Source: JBBRGK01 sp036741355
GTDB taxonomy: Bacteria > Chloroflexota > Dehalococcoidia > CAUJGQ01
DNA length: 64,000 nucleotides
NCBI GenBank assembly: GCA_036741355.1
Contig: DAINSK010000001.1
Location: 211,657 to 275,656, forward strand
Direction: 5' to 3'
Of this stretch, positions 34,782 through 43,144 are shown piece after piece. Made by a program: the position numbers and the translations under genes. Position 1 is the first letter of the stretch. Each line of letters opens with the position of its first letter. The notes under the pieces were generated by a model that was not told where the DNA came from, ran no database searches, and was given only the letters and a program-made list of their open reading frames with translations.

Positions 34782-34916
34782 CTATTCCTGCCAGTAGCGT
34801 CCAAACAGATACATCAGGAACAGGCCAGCGATTGTGAAGACAAAGACGAAGACCAGCTCCCACTTTTCGCCGGCCGGTTTGCCGATAATCCACGGTAGTA
34901 GCATCACTGGCGTCAT
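34782..34916 (-). CDS. 44-residue single-helix membrane protein at head of the bc operon
   Basis: ATG at 34916 behind GGAGG. The protein begins MTPVMLLPWIIGKPAGEKWE, followed by one hydrophobic helix (LVFVFVFTIAGLFLMYLFG) and a short polar end RYWQE. It is the first gene of the bc operon, 76 bp before cytochrome b6. Small one-helix subunits (PetG/L/N type) stabilise b6f complexes, so a similar role is plausible, though no sequence family is recognised. Confidence 0.6.
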   Translation of the reverse strand: MTPVMLLPWIIGKPAGEKWELVFVFVFTIAGLFLMYLFGRYWQE

Positions 34917-35286
34917 GGCGTAATCCTCCGTCCGACTGGTCGCACAGCGGCGGGGCCACATGGCCGCGGCCCGCGCCCGAAACAACGAGCTCGTCCGCCG
35001 TCAGGTTGGCCCGGTTCGTAGGCGTCACCTGCACATTGGTCGGGGATCGGTGCGGCAGCCGCTCTCGCCTCGGGGTGGAGACGGGCTGCCGCCGGGGGTG
35101 GTGCGGCGACAGAGTACAGGACCGCACGGGTAATATCGCGCGGGCGTTTGTGAAGCCCATCGCAAGCCTGATTCTCGCATCGGCCTCGGGTAGTGTCAAG
35201 CCACGCCTGAGCCTGCGCAACTACTTCCGTCAGACGGACGCCTTCGCTACCCTTTGGTTACTCGCAGGCAGCCCCGGAGGCAGTGG
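34917..35286. other. divergent intergenic region
   Basis: It separates the minus-strand bc operon from the plus-strand glycosyltransferase and must hold both promoters, but no strong -35/-10 pair stands out. Short frames within it have no ribosome-binding site. Confidence 0.5.
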
Positions 35287-35994
35287 GTGACGACCGTCGA
35301 TACAGTGATTCCAGTTTATAACGAAGAGCACGTGCTCGCCGCCAGCGTCATAACATTGCACGCTTTTCTCACCGAACATCTTCCATATGATTGGCACATC
35401 ATCATTGCCGACAACGCTTCCATTGACGGAACATTGCAGGTCGCGGAACAGCTAAAAGACCAGTTCGCGCGGGTCGACTTCATCCATCTCGATCAAAAAG
35501 GGCGCGGCCGCGCCCTTCGCAAAGCCTGGCTGGAAAGCTCGGCAGATGTCGTTTCCTACATGGACGTCGATCTCTCAACCGAGATCGAAGCCTATCCCGC
35601 GCTCATTCGCGCAATTACCGAACAAGGCTACGACGTTGCCACAGGGAGTCGCCTGGCGCGCGGAGCACACACTACACGCTCATTCAAACGGGAGTTCATC
35701 TCTCGCGTCTACAACCTCATCATCAAGGCCGTAATGTGGACAAAGTTCAGCGACGCCCAATGCGGGTTCAAGGCGATCAGCCGCCGCGCTGCTGATGCCC
35801 TTGTTCCCCTGGTGCAGGATAACGAGTGGTTCTTTGATACGGAGCTGCTTGTCATCGCTGAAAAAAAGGGCTATCGCGTCAAAGACCTTCCCGTGAAGTG
35901 GATCGAGGACCCGGATACCCGTGTGAAGCTAGGCAAGACCATCTCCGATGACCTACGCGGCCTCTGGCGTCTGCGCCGCCACCCCGTTCGCTAA
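35287..35994 (+). CDS. family-2 glycosyltransferase, dolichyl/polyprenyl-phosphate sugar synthase type
   Basis: 235 aa from the GTG at 35287, GGAGG about 6 nt upstream. GT-A motifs: TVIPVYNEEHVLAASV, IIIADNASIDGT, QKGRGRALRKAW and the metal-binding YMDVDLSTEIEAYP, then the DPM1-like FSDAQCGFKAISRRAA and NEWFFDTELLVIAEKKGY. No membrane helices, as in soluble DPM1. It most likely loads a sugar from a nucleotide donor onto a polyprenyl phosphate for envelope glycosylation. Confidence 0.88.
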   Translation: MTTVDTVIPVYNEEHVLAASVITLHAFLTEHLPYDWHIIIADNASIDGTLQVAEQLKDQFARVDFIHLDQKGRGRALRKAWLESSADVVSYMDVDLSTEIEAYPALIRAITEQGYDVATGSRLARGAHTTRSFKREFISRVYNLIIKAVMWTKFSDAQCGFKAISRRAADALVPLVQDNEWFFDTELLVIAEKKGYRVKDLPVKWIEDPDTRVKLGKTISDDLRGLWRLRRHPVR

Positions 35995-36016
35995 AGTGAC
36001 CTTCTTTGCCGACCCT

Positions 36017-36051
36017 GCCAGAACGTCACGCTGTCATACGCCCGTTCTGGC
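36017..36051. terminator. hairpin between convergent genes
   Basis: GCCAGAACG at 36017-36025 pairs with CGTTCTGGC at 36043-36051 across a 17-nt loop, between the glycosyltransferase and lipoyl synthase 3' ends. No clean T-run follows, so termination is likely but not certain. Confidence 0.4.
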
Positions 36052-36067
36052 TGTGCTGTTGAGAACA

Positions 36068-37036
36068 TTATTTGGTATAGAGCGGGATCGAGTCGGATCC
36101 GCCGACGCTCACATGCCGCCGGCGCAGGCTACCCTCCGCCTGCCGCTCAGCATGGTAGGAGCTTCTCACGAGCGGACCGGACTCGACGTGTTTGAACCCC
36201 AGTCCCCGCGCTTCGGCGCCGATCTCGGCAAACTCCTCGGGCGTATAGTAGCGTTCCATCCGCAGGTGCTTTGGCGACGGTCGTAGGTACTGCCCAATCG
36301 TCAGTACGTCGCACTCCACGCTGCGCAGGTCGCACAGTACCGCGCTGAGCTCGGCTCGGGTCTCGCCGAGGCCCACCATAATGCCGCTCTTGCTGATCGT
36401 CTCGGGATCGAGCAGTTTCGCCCTGCGCAATAGCTCCATGGCTCGCGCGTAGGATCCCTTGGGACGGGCGCGGCGATACAGTCTCGGCACGGTTTCCGTG
36501 TTGTGGTTCAGGATCTCAGGTTGCGCCGCCATCACCGTGGCGAGAGCGTCCCAGTTGCCGAGGAAATCGGGGATCAATACTTCGACCGTCGTTTTTGGCG
36601 ACAACCGGCGAATCCACTGGATCGTATCGGCAAACACCTTCGCGCCGCCATCCGGCTGATCGTCGCGGTCCACCGACGTAACAACAGCGTGAGCGAGCTC
36701 GAGGGACTGGACCGCCTGCGCCACACGTAGCGGTTCTTCCAGATCGAGCCGTTGCGGACGGCCGGTGGTAATGGCGCAATAGCCGCAGGCGCGTGTGCAG
36801 ATATCGCCGAGAATCAGGAATGTAGCGGTACCGGCTTCCCAGCACTCGCCGACGTTCGGACAGTGTGCTTCCTCGCAGACGGTGTGCAGCGCCTGCGAGC
36901 GCATCAGGTTTTTGAGCCTAATATAATTCGGCCCACCGGGGAAGCGGACTTTTAACCACGGCGGCTTTGGCGCGCGCCAGTCTCCTGCCGCCGGGGTGGG
37001 GGCTAGGGCCGATGTTGGACCAACTGAACCGGCCAT
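36068..37036 (-). CDS. lipA: lipoyl synthase
   Basis: 322 aa from the ATG at 37036, preceded by a GGGAGAGGGAG tract; the frame is open upstream. Both cluster sites are present: the auxiliary [4Fe-4S] motif CEEAHCPNVGEC and the radical-SAM motif CTRACGYC. It also has NHNTETVPRLYRRARPKGSY, SGIMVGLGET, and the C-terminal RSS that ligates the auxiliary cluster (VRSSYHAE). It inserts two sulfurs into the octanoyl arm of 2-oxoacid dehydrogenases and GcvH. LipB is not adjacent. Confidence 0.96.
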   Translation of the reverse strand: MAGSVGPTSALAPTPAAGDWRAPKPPWLKVRFPGGPNYIRLKNLMRSQALHTVCEEAHCPNVGECWEAGTATFLILGDICTRACGYCAITTGRPQRLDLEEPLRVAQAVQSLELAHAVVTSVDRDDQPDGGAKVFADTIQWIRRLSPKTTVEVLIPDFLGNWDALATVMAAQPEILNHNTETVPRLYRRARPKGSYARAMELLRRAKLLDPETISKSGIMVGLGETRAELSAVLCDLRSVECDVLTIGQYLRPSPKHLRMERYYTPEEFAEIGAEARGLGFKHVESGPLVRSSYHAERQAEGSLRRRHVSVGGSDSIPLYTK

Positions 37037-37149
37037 GGTTGCGTCTCCCTCTCCCCAATTGTACGGCCAAATCGAAGAACGGATTGCTTGCCATCCGACT
37101 TCCAGAATAGGCAGCCGTGCCGTCGTCCTGCTAAGGTACAAACGACCCT

Positions 37150-37980
37150 ATGAGCAGCGCCGTAGAAGAAATCGAACGGTTACCAGAGCGGATTCCGCCG
37201 CCAAAAGGCAATCCATGGTATCGCGATGCCCTGTGGCAACTGTTCGTCGCCACCTGCGGCTACATCGTCTATTCGCTCAGCGTCGGCGCGGTGCAGTGGG
37301 CCGGGGCCACAAAAGGGCGCGAATCCGCTGCCATCCTCAACGCGCACCATGTGATCGATCTGGAGCGCTGGCTCGGCGTATTCGTCGAACACCGCCTCCA
37401 GTCGCTTGTGGTCGATAATGACATCCTCATGCAGGCGTTCAACGCCGTGTACATGTGGGCGCACTTGCCGCTCATTATCGCCATCGCGGTGTGGCTGTAC
37501 GTGCGCCATCGTCCCCACTTCCGCCTGACCCGAAACGCGGTGCTCATATCTGGAGCGATCGCGCTGGTCGCCTTCCAGATATTCCCGGTGGCGCCCCCGC
37601 GACTAGTTCCCGGGCTCAACTTCGTAGACACTGCCGCCAAAGTCTCCGGCGTCTACGACACGGTCGAACCAAAAGTCTTCTTCAACCCTTACGCCGCGGT
37701 GCCGAGCATGCACGTCGGCTGGGTGCTGTTGATGGGGCTGACAGTCTGGCAGTACGCCGGTAGGCGTAGAATCGCCTGGCTTGGTCTGGCGCTGCCCGCG
37801 TTCATGGCGTTCGCGGTGATCATTACCGGCAATCACTATATATTTGACGCGATCACGGGCGTGGCCGCCTCTTTAGTAGGACTCGCAGCGGCGCAATTCG
37901 CAGAGACGCATTTGTATTTGGGGCGGTCGGCAGTCGGGCGCGCAGCTCAACAGTCGTGGGCCGCCGAACGGGCGGGATAA
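37150..37980 (+). CDS. PAP2-superfamily membrane phosphatase/transferase (Aur1-like)
   Basis: 276 aa with about six membrane helices. The PAP2 motifs fit the inositol-phosphorylceramide synthase-like branch: FQIFPVAPPRLVPG, AAVPSMHVGWVLLMG and ITGNHYIFDAITG (His and Asp catalytic). It would hydrolyse or transfer a phospho-head group on membrane lipids. It diverges from lipA and is followed by a universal stress gene. Confidence 0.82.
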   Translation: MSSAVEEIERLPERIPPPKGNPWYRDALWQLFVATCGYIVYSLSVGAVQWAGATKGRESAAILNAHHVIDLERWLGVFVEHRLQSLVVDNDILMQAFNAVYMWAHLPLIIAIAVWLYVRHRPHFRLTRNAVLISGAIALVAFQIFPVAPPRLVPGLNFVDTAAKVSGVYDTVEPKVFFNPYAAVPSMHVGWVLLMGLTVWQYAGRRRIAWLGLALPAFMAFAVIITGNHYIFDAITGVAASLVGLAAAQFAETHLYLGRSAVGRAAQQSWAAERAG

Positions 37981-38071
37981 GCGGATTGGGGTGTCACCAA
38001 CGCCTGAACGATGCCCCATCGACATCGCACGAGGCCGCGGCTTAACACCGGCAGTCATCGGTGAGGGTAAA

Positions 38072-38542
38072 ATGTACAACCGCATCCTGGTACCGCTGGA
38101 CGGTTCTCCCCTGGCTGAAGCGATCCTCCCGCACGCAACCGAGCTTGCGCGCAAGTTTGATGCGACATTGGTTCTGCTGCGGGTGACGATGTCACGAGGG
38201 GAGGCGATTCGAGAGACAGTCTCCCCGGATCCGATCACCGCTGCGCCGCTATCGATTGACGTCGCCAACCAGCTCGTCGAAGCGCAGGACCAAGCGGCGG
38301 AGAAGTACCTGGCCGGAATCAGGGAAGGGCTTGCGTCGCAAAAGATCGCCTGCGAGACCGCTGTGATTGAAGGCAACGCCGCCATGGTGCTGACCGAAGC
38401 GGTTCGCGAACGCAATATCGACTTGATTGCGATGGCCACGCACGCCCGTTCCGGCCTCGGCCGGCTCATCTTCGGCAGCGTCGCCGATAGCGTCATTCAT
38501 GATGTGAATGTCCCCGTGCTGCTGGTTCACGCGAAGGGGTAG
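38072..38542 (+). CDS. universal stress protein (UspA family)
   Basis: 156 aa from the ATG at 38072, behind GAGGG. Full UspA fold: MYNRILVPLDGSPLAEAILP, then IDLIAMATHARSGLGRLIFGSVAD, which keeps the Gx2Gx9GS ATP-binding loop (G-L-G-R then GS), and VNVPVLLVHAKG at the end. Unlike the family member at 17750, it looks nucleotide-binding. Trigger and target are unknown. Confidence 0.92.
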   Translation: MYNRILVPLDGSPLAEAILPHATELARKFDATLVLLRVTMSRGEAIRETVSPDPITAAPLSIDVANQLVEAQDQAAEKYLAGIREGLASQKIACETAVIEGNAAMVLTEAVRERNIDLIAMATHARSGLGRLIFGSVADSVIHDVNVPVLLVHAKG

Positions 38543-38548
38543 GAACGG

Positions 38549-38690
38549 CCCTCACCCCCGGCCTCTCTCCCAATTCTGGGCGAGGGGGGCTTGAATTTGG
38601 TGCACCGCTGTCAACGGTTGCCCCCTTCTCCTAGTATTGGGAGAAGGGGGTCAGGGGGATAAGGGCCCGCATGACCCGGGGTGAGGTTCT
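38549..38690. repeat. REP-like element of G/C-rich hairpins
   Basis: Two imperfect inverted repeats lie in tandem in the intergenic space: CCTCTCTCCCAATTCTGGGCGAGGGG and CCCCTTCTCCTAGTATTGGGAGAAGGGG. They are preceded by CCCTCACCCCC and followed by TCAGGGGG and GGGTGAG, which pair with it at a larger scale. Elements of this CCCTCACCCC type are scattered through many bacterial genomes as non-coding repeats. Confidence 0.65.
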
Positions 38691-38725
38691 CCCGGTCACT
38701 ACTGCCGGCTGCCCATCGCCGACCC

Positions 38726-40243
38726 TCAGTGACCCGAGGACTGAGCGCGGGCCACGCGCGGCTGGTAGGCGTCGGTGTCCAGCATCTGCGGCAGGGTGAC
38801 GAAGGTGTAGCCCTCGGCGCGCAGCGTTTCGATGATTACCGGCAGTGCGGCAACCGTCTGGCTGCGATCGGAACCGTGTCGCGTCTCGTCGCCATCATGT
38901 AGCAGGATAATCGAGCCCGGGCGCACGCTGGCGAGCACCTTCTGCTCGATCCGCTCCGGGCTGTTCGGCCTTTGCCAATCGTAGCCTTCCGAATCCCAGT
39001 TAACCGTCGTCAAGCCTGCGCTGGACACCTTCTTTAACTGCCAGGGGGTGTGAATTCCCGCCGGCGGCCGGAAGAAGCGCGGCAGGACACCTGTGGTCTG
39101 CTCGATGGCCTCCTGTGCCCGCTCTACCTGCGAGTAGCGGAAGTCCACCGCCGTAGCGATACGGGAGTGGTCCCACGAGTGGTTGGCGATCACGTTGCCG
39201 TCGGCGACGATACGTCGCGCGGCGTCGGGATATGTTTCCACGTTGACACCGACGGCGAAGAAAGTCGCCTTCACCCCTTCCCTGTCCAGGACATCCAGAA
39301 TCTCGGAGGTGAACGGCTCATTCGGTCCGTCGTCGAACGTCAGGGCGACCGTTTTCTCGCCTTCCGGCCCATGCAAGACGATCCTCCCGTACACCTGCGA
39401 CGTCGGGTTGATCGCCATGTAGGCGCAACTGCCGGCGAGCACCAGTACCGGGAGGACGGGCAACAGCGCTAGCGCAGCGCGGCGTCGCCGGTGGATCTGC
39501 ACGGCCCAGCCATCGGGCAATCGAATATCCGGTGCCGACATCAACCTCTCCCTGCCCAGCGCGGCAGCGAACTGCTCGTGGGCATAGAACGTGAGGACGC
39601 GAAGGGTTCCCTGGCCATGGAAACGTCTGCCGGAGGTCCGCATCTTCGCGCCGATTCGGCGTGCTGTGCCATACGGTCTCATGATCGACAGCACCAGGCT
39701 ATCGCCAGTCAACGGCAGGCCGGTTGCAAACCCACCGGCCTTGGCGAGAAATGCGGCGCGCAACGCGAAGTTGCAGCCATTCAGGACGCCCAACCGGCCG
39801 GTCAGCAGCCACCACAGCCAGATGAAGAAGTTCTGAATCGGCGCCACGGCCTGCATAAGTAAGGGCGCACTGGGGAAACACATCGGGCCGGAAACCACGG
39901 CCGTATCCGGGAACTCTTCGAATGCCTGCGCGATCGATTCGATCCAATCGGGAGGCGCGGCGGAATCGGCGTCCGTGTGCGCCACAATCTCGCCCCGAGC
40001 AGCGTCCTGCCCGGCTTGGCGGGCGAAGCTCAGTCCGCGGCGCGATTCGTGAACGACCCTTACACCAAGACGCTCGGCGACCTCGGCCGTGCTGTCGGTA
40101 GAGTTATTGTCAACAACGATAATCTCGTAGAGAACCGAGGTTTCTTGACTCTGAAGCGCGCGTACACATTGCTCGAGCCAGAGCTCTTCGTTGTAGGCCG
40201 GAACGATGACCGAGATTAACGGCCGGTCGCTTTCGCCGTGCAT
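38726..40243 (-). CDS. glycosyltransferase family 2 fused to NodB-type polysaccharide deacetylase
   Basis: 505 aa from the ATG at 40243; the frame is open further up. Residues ~8-230: a GT2 domain (ISVIVPAYNEELWLEQCVRAL, IIVVDNNSTDST, AHTDADSAAPPDWI). A membrane helix (AALALLPVLPVLVLAGSCAY) follows at ~275. Residues ~310-500: a CE4 deacetylase with VALTFDDGPNEPFT, the zinc HxxxH of NHSWDHSR, RFFRPPAG and SIILLHDGD. The topology suggests sugar polymerisation or transfer inside and deacetylation outside, as in poly-N-acetylglucosamine or chitin-oligomer systems. Single gene, not in an obvious polysaccharide cluster. Confidence 0.87.
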   Translation of the reverse strand: MHGESDRPLISVIVPAYNEELWLEQCVRALQSQETSVLYEIIVVDNNSTDSTAEVAERLGVRVVHESRRGLSFARQAGQDAARGEIVAHTDADSAAPPDWIESIAQAFEEFPDTAVVSGPMCFPSAPLLMQAVAPIQNFFIWLWWLLTGRLGVLNGCNFALRAAFLAKAGGFATGLPLTGDSLVLSIMRPYGTARRIGAKMRTSGRRFHGQGTLRVLTFYAHEQFAAALGRERLMSAPDIRLPDGWAVQIHRRRRAALALLPVLPVLVLAGSCAYMAINPTSQVYGRIVLHGPEGEKTVALTFDDGPNEPFTSEILDVLDREGVKATFFAVGVNVETYPDAARRIVADGNVIANHSWDHSRIATAVDFRYSQVERAQEAIEQTTGVLPRFFRPPAGIHTPWQLKKVSSAGLTTVNWDSEGYDWQRPNSPERIEQKVLASVRPGSIILLHDGDETRHGSDRSQTVAALPVIIETLRAEGYTFVTLPQMLDTDAYQPRVARAQSSGH

Positions 40244-40294
40244 CACCTTTGTATCCGGTTTTGGGAAACCAATCTGCGATGCCCTACTTGCTAT

Positions 40295-40300
40295 ATTATA
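40295..40300 (-). promoter_or_regulatory. candidate -10 element upstream of the GT2-deacetylase gene
   Basis: TATAAT on the minus strand in an AT-rich patch about 50 nt before the start codon at 40243. No good -35 at 16-18 nt. Confidence 0.35.
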
Positions 40301-40401
40301 GACTTTAACATCGCGTAACCCAGAGCGCTGCATCCCAAAGGAACAGTGGAACCGGGCGCTTCGTACGTTGACCGCGATGTTACGCGGACACGGCTCTGTC
40401 C

Positions 40402-41760
40402 TCACCCCCTCTTCCAGGTCGTACCGTTCGGGGCGTCTTCGAGCGTAATGCCCAGGGCTGCAAGTCCCTCGCGAACCCGGTCGGCGAGCTGGAACTGTTT
40501 TGCCGAGCGCAGCCCACGCCGAATCTCGACCAGCAGCTCCACAAAGGGCTCGGCGGCAATGCCCGCGGTGGAGCTCTCCTCGAGCCGCAACCCGAGGATC
40601 TCTGCCATCTCGAGCAAAGTACTCTGCGCCCGTTCGATAGTCGCGCCGTCGTCACGACCGCGGTTTATCTCTTTCGCCAGGTCGAACAGGGCCGCAAGTG
40701 CCTGTGGCGTGTTCAGATCGTCTTCGAGCGCCTCGACGAAGCGGGCACGGCACACCGTTGTTTCGACTTCGCGGCCGCTGCCTGCCCCCGGAATGCGTGC
40801 CGCCGCCTTCAGCCGTTCGGCGCCACGCTTGGCCGCATCCAACGCTTCGTCGGAGGCGGTGAGCGGGCTGCGGTAGTGCGAGCCCAGCACGAACAGGCGC
40901 AGTCCGTCAGCGCCCCAGCGTTCCAGCGCGTCGCGGATGCTGAGGATGTTGCCGAGCGACTTGCTCATCTTTGCGCCCGCGAGCCGCAGGTGGGCATTGT
41001 GCATCCAGATCCGGACGAACGGCTGCTTACCCGTGTACGCTTCGGTCTGTGCGATTTCGTTGGTATGGTGAGGAAAAATCAGGTCTTCGCCGCCGCCATG
41101 AATGTCGATCTGCGGACCCAGATAGCGCAACGACATCGCGGAGCATTCGATGTGCCAGCCGGGCCGGCCGGCACCCCACGGACTCTCCCAGGCGGGTTCG
41201 CCCGGCTTGGCTCCCTTCCAAAGGGCAAAATCGCCCGGGAACTCCTTGAGCTCGTCGACTTCCACCCGGGCCCCGGCGATCAATTCGTCGAGGCTCTGAT
41301 GCTTCAGTGCGCCGTAGTTCTCTTTCATCCGTACCCGGTAGAAGACGTCGCTACCCGACTGGTAGGCGTACCCTTTGTCGATCAGGCCCTGCACGATCTC
41401 GATGATCTGCGGCACCTCTTCGGTGGCGCGCGGATATATCGTCGCCCGCATCACGTTGAGGTCATCCATGTCGCGGAAGTAGTCGTCGATGTAGCGACCG
41501 GCAAGCTCCGTTACCGTGGTTTCGCGTTGTGCGGCGCGGTCGATGAGCCTGTCGTCTATATCGGTGAAGTTCTGGACGTGCCGAACCTTGAACCCCTGGA
41601 ACTCCAGGAACCGGCGCAACACGTCGAAGACGATGTAGCTCATGGCGTGCCCGATGTGACCTTCGGCGTACGGCGTCACGCCGCAGACGTAAATCAGCAC
41701 CTCGTCGCCCATCGGCGTGAGTGCCTCTTTTCGCTGCGACAATGTGTCGGTGATTCTCAT
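40402..41760 (-). CDS. cysS: cysteinyl-tRNA synthetase
   Basis: 452 aa. Class-I signatures: HIGH as YAEGHIGHAMSY, and KMSKS as AGAKMSKSLGN. Zinc ligands are visible in YVCGVTPY, HIECSAMS and GGGEDLIFPHHTNEIAQ. The C-terminal anticodon-binding region (DLNTPQALAALFD and onwards) is present, which favours CysS over the shorter mycothiol ligase MshC. It charges tRNA-Cys. It lies 18 bp after cysE, a common cysE-cysS pairing. Confidence 0.95.
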   Translation of the reverse strand: MRITDTLSQRKEALTPMGDEVLIYVCGVTPYAEGHIGHAMSYIVFDVLRRFLEFQGFKVRHVQNFTDIDDRLIDRAAQRETTVTELAGRYIDDYFRDMDDLNVMRATIYPRATEEVPQIIEIVQGLIDKGYAYQSGSDVFYRVRMKENYGALKHQSLDELIAGARVEVDELKEFPGDFALWKGAKPGEPAWESPWGAGRPGWHIECSAMSLRYLGPQIDIHGGGEDLIFPHHTNEIAQTEAYTGKQPFVRIWMHNAHLRLAGAKMSKSLGNILSIRDALERWGADGLRLFVLGSHYRSPLTASDEALDAAKRGAERLKAAARIPGAGSGREVETTVCRARFVEALEDDLNTPQALAALFDLAKEINRGRDDGATIERAQSTLLEMAEILGLRLEESSTAGIAAEPFVELLVEIRRGLRSAKQFQLADRVREGLAALGITLEDAPNGTTWKRG

Positions 41761-41777
41761 GGATTCCTAATCCGTAG

Positions 41778-42482
41778 TTAGATCGAACATCCTGCAGTCG
41801 CCTCGGCGTCTTTGCGGGCACCGCGCTCTAATTCTGGACCAAAGTCATTGCTGCCGCGGAGCGCTACCAGGCGCCGTTCAAGCAGGGCGACGCGCTGCTC
41901 GAGCTGCTCGATGCGGTCCCACTCGGGGTCGGGAAGGCGCACGATCGTATCGTTGCCGGGGTCGTGGAATGCGACCACGTGTCCGGGCACGCCGATGACG
42001 GTAGCGTTCGCCGGCACGTTTGTCACCACGACCGAACCGGCGCCGATCCGGGCGTTATCGCCGATCATCACGGCGCCGATCACCGCCGCGTTGGCACCCA
42101 CGGTCACACCGTTACCCAGCGTGGGATGCCGCTTTACCTTGCGCGTGCTCGTACCGCCCAGCGTCACGCCCTGGTAGAGGTGGCAGTTGTCGCCCACTTC
42201 CGCTGTTTCGCCGATCACGACGCCCATGCCGTGATCGATGAAGAATCCTTCGCCGATCCGTGCGCCGGGGTGGATCTCGATGCCGGTGAAGAAGCGAGAA
42301 ACATGCGAGATCAGACGTGGTAAAACGGGGACGCGGTGCCGGTACAGAGCGTGGGCGAGACGGTGAAACTGCCGGGCGTGGAATCCAGGGTAAGCAAGTA
42401 CAACTTCTAGCGGATGGTGGGCCGCGGGATCTCGCTCAAGCGCCGCATCGATGTCCCGACGGATAGCGCGCAGGACGGACAT
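41778..42482 (-). CDS. cysE: serine O-acetyltransferase
   Basis: 234 aa. An alpha-helical N-terminus (RRDIDAALERDPAAHHPLEV, YPGFHARQFHRLAHALY) precedes left-handed beta-helix hexapeptide repeats. These contain the catalytic FIDHGMGVVIGETAEVGDN, YQGVTLGGTS and VIGVPGHVVA. It makes O-acetylserine, the precursor of cysteine. The last ~45 residues (EQLEQRVALLERRL) form a short coiled coil not found in all CysE proteins. It is translated with cysS downstream. Confidence 0.94.
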   Translation of the reverse strand: MSVLRAIRRDIDAALERDPAAHHPLEVVLAYPGFHARQFHRLAHALYRHRVPVLPRLISHVSRFFTGIEIHPGARIGEGFFIDHGMGVVIGETAEVGDNCHLYQGVTLGGTSTRKVKRHPTLGNGVTVGANAAVIGAVMIGDNARIGAGSVVVTNVPANATVIGVPGHVVAFHDPGNDTIVRLPDPEWDRIEQLEQRVALLERRLVALRGSNDFGPELERGARKDAEATAGCSI

Positions 42483-42518
42483 GGGATGCTCCTTGCTTCT
42501 CCGTGGTGCATACGATCA

Positions 42519-42550
42519 CGGGGCGTCCTCCGATTGGGAACGACGCCCCG
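42519..42550. terminator. hairpin between ispF and cysE
   Basis: CGGGGCGTC (42519-42527) pairs with GACGCCCCG (42542-42550) over a 14-nt loop, between the ispF stop and the cysE start. It lacks a T-run on either strand, so it could be an attenuator or processing site instead. Confidence 0.35.
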
Positions 42551-42604
42551 AGCGACAGATGCACCGTTGTCCGCGAGCTTGCATGTGTCCCTGTCCCGGC
42601 TGAC

Positions 42605-43078
42605 TTACTGCCGATCGATCAATACCATAACCTGCGCGGCGATCGCGTCGCCCGCTCCGATTGGACCGAGTCGCTCGTTCGTCTTCGCCTTGACGCTCAC
42701 GCAATCGACCGGCAGGCCCAGCACGGCGGCTATCCGGCCGCGGATTGGCAACAGGTGCTCTGCCAGCCGTGGCTGCTCGGCGATCACGTTTGCGTCTATA
42801 TTCTCTATCTTCCAGCCCGCGGCGTCGAGTTCCGCATGCACCAGTCGCAATAGTTCGGCGCTGTCCGCATCTTTCCAGCGGGGTTCGCCGGCTGGGAAGT
42901 GGCCGCCGATGTCGCCGAGCGCCGCCGCACCCAGCAGTGCGTCAATCAGTGCGTGCAGGAGCACGTCGGCGTCGCTGTGTCCAAGGGCACCGCGTTCCGA
43001 AGGCAGTTGAACGCCGCCGATTACGAGCCGGCGACCGCCTTCGAGCCGGTGGATGTCGTAGCCGATTCCGACGCGCAT
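42605..43078 (-). CDS. ispF: 2-C-methyl-D-erythritol 2,4-cyclodiphosphate synthase
   Basis: 157 aa from the ATG at 43078 (MRVGIGYDIHRL). Metal-binding and active-site motifs: GYDIHRLEGGR, LGHSDADVLLHALIDALLGAAALGDIG, FPAGEPRWKDADS and SVKAKTNERLG. It catalyses the fifth step of the non-mevalonate isoprenoid pathway. It is 66 bp downstream of ispD, the third-step enzyme. Confidence 0.96.
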   Translation of the reverse strand: MRVGIGYDIHRLEGGRRLVIGGVQLPSERGALGHSDADVLLHALIDALLGAAALGDIGGHFPAGEPRWKDADSAELLRLVHAELDAAGWKIENIDANVIAEQPRLAEHLLPIRGRIAAVLGLPVDCVSVKAKTNERLGPIGAGDAIAAQVMVLIDRQ

Positions 43079-43144
43079 AGCCCGCCGATCGTATCCGGCG
43101 GGCGCCTCATGCGCCAGCAAAGAGCGGCTGTCCGCCGGTCAGGC

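Noticed and set aside
40402..41760. Mycothiol ligase MshC as an alternative for the cysteinyl-tRNA synthetase
   Set aside because: The C-terminal anticodon-binding region is present and the cysE-cysS context fits CysS.
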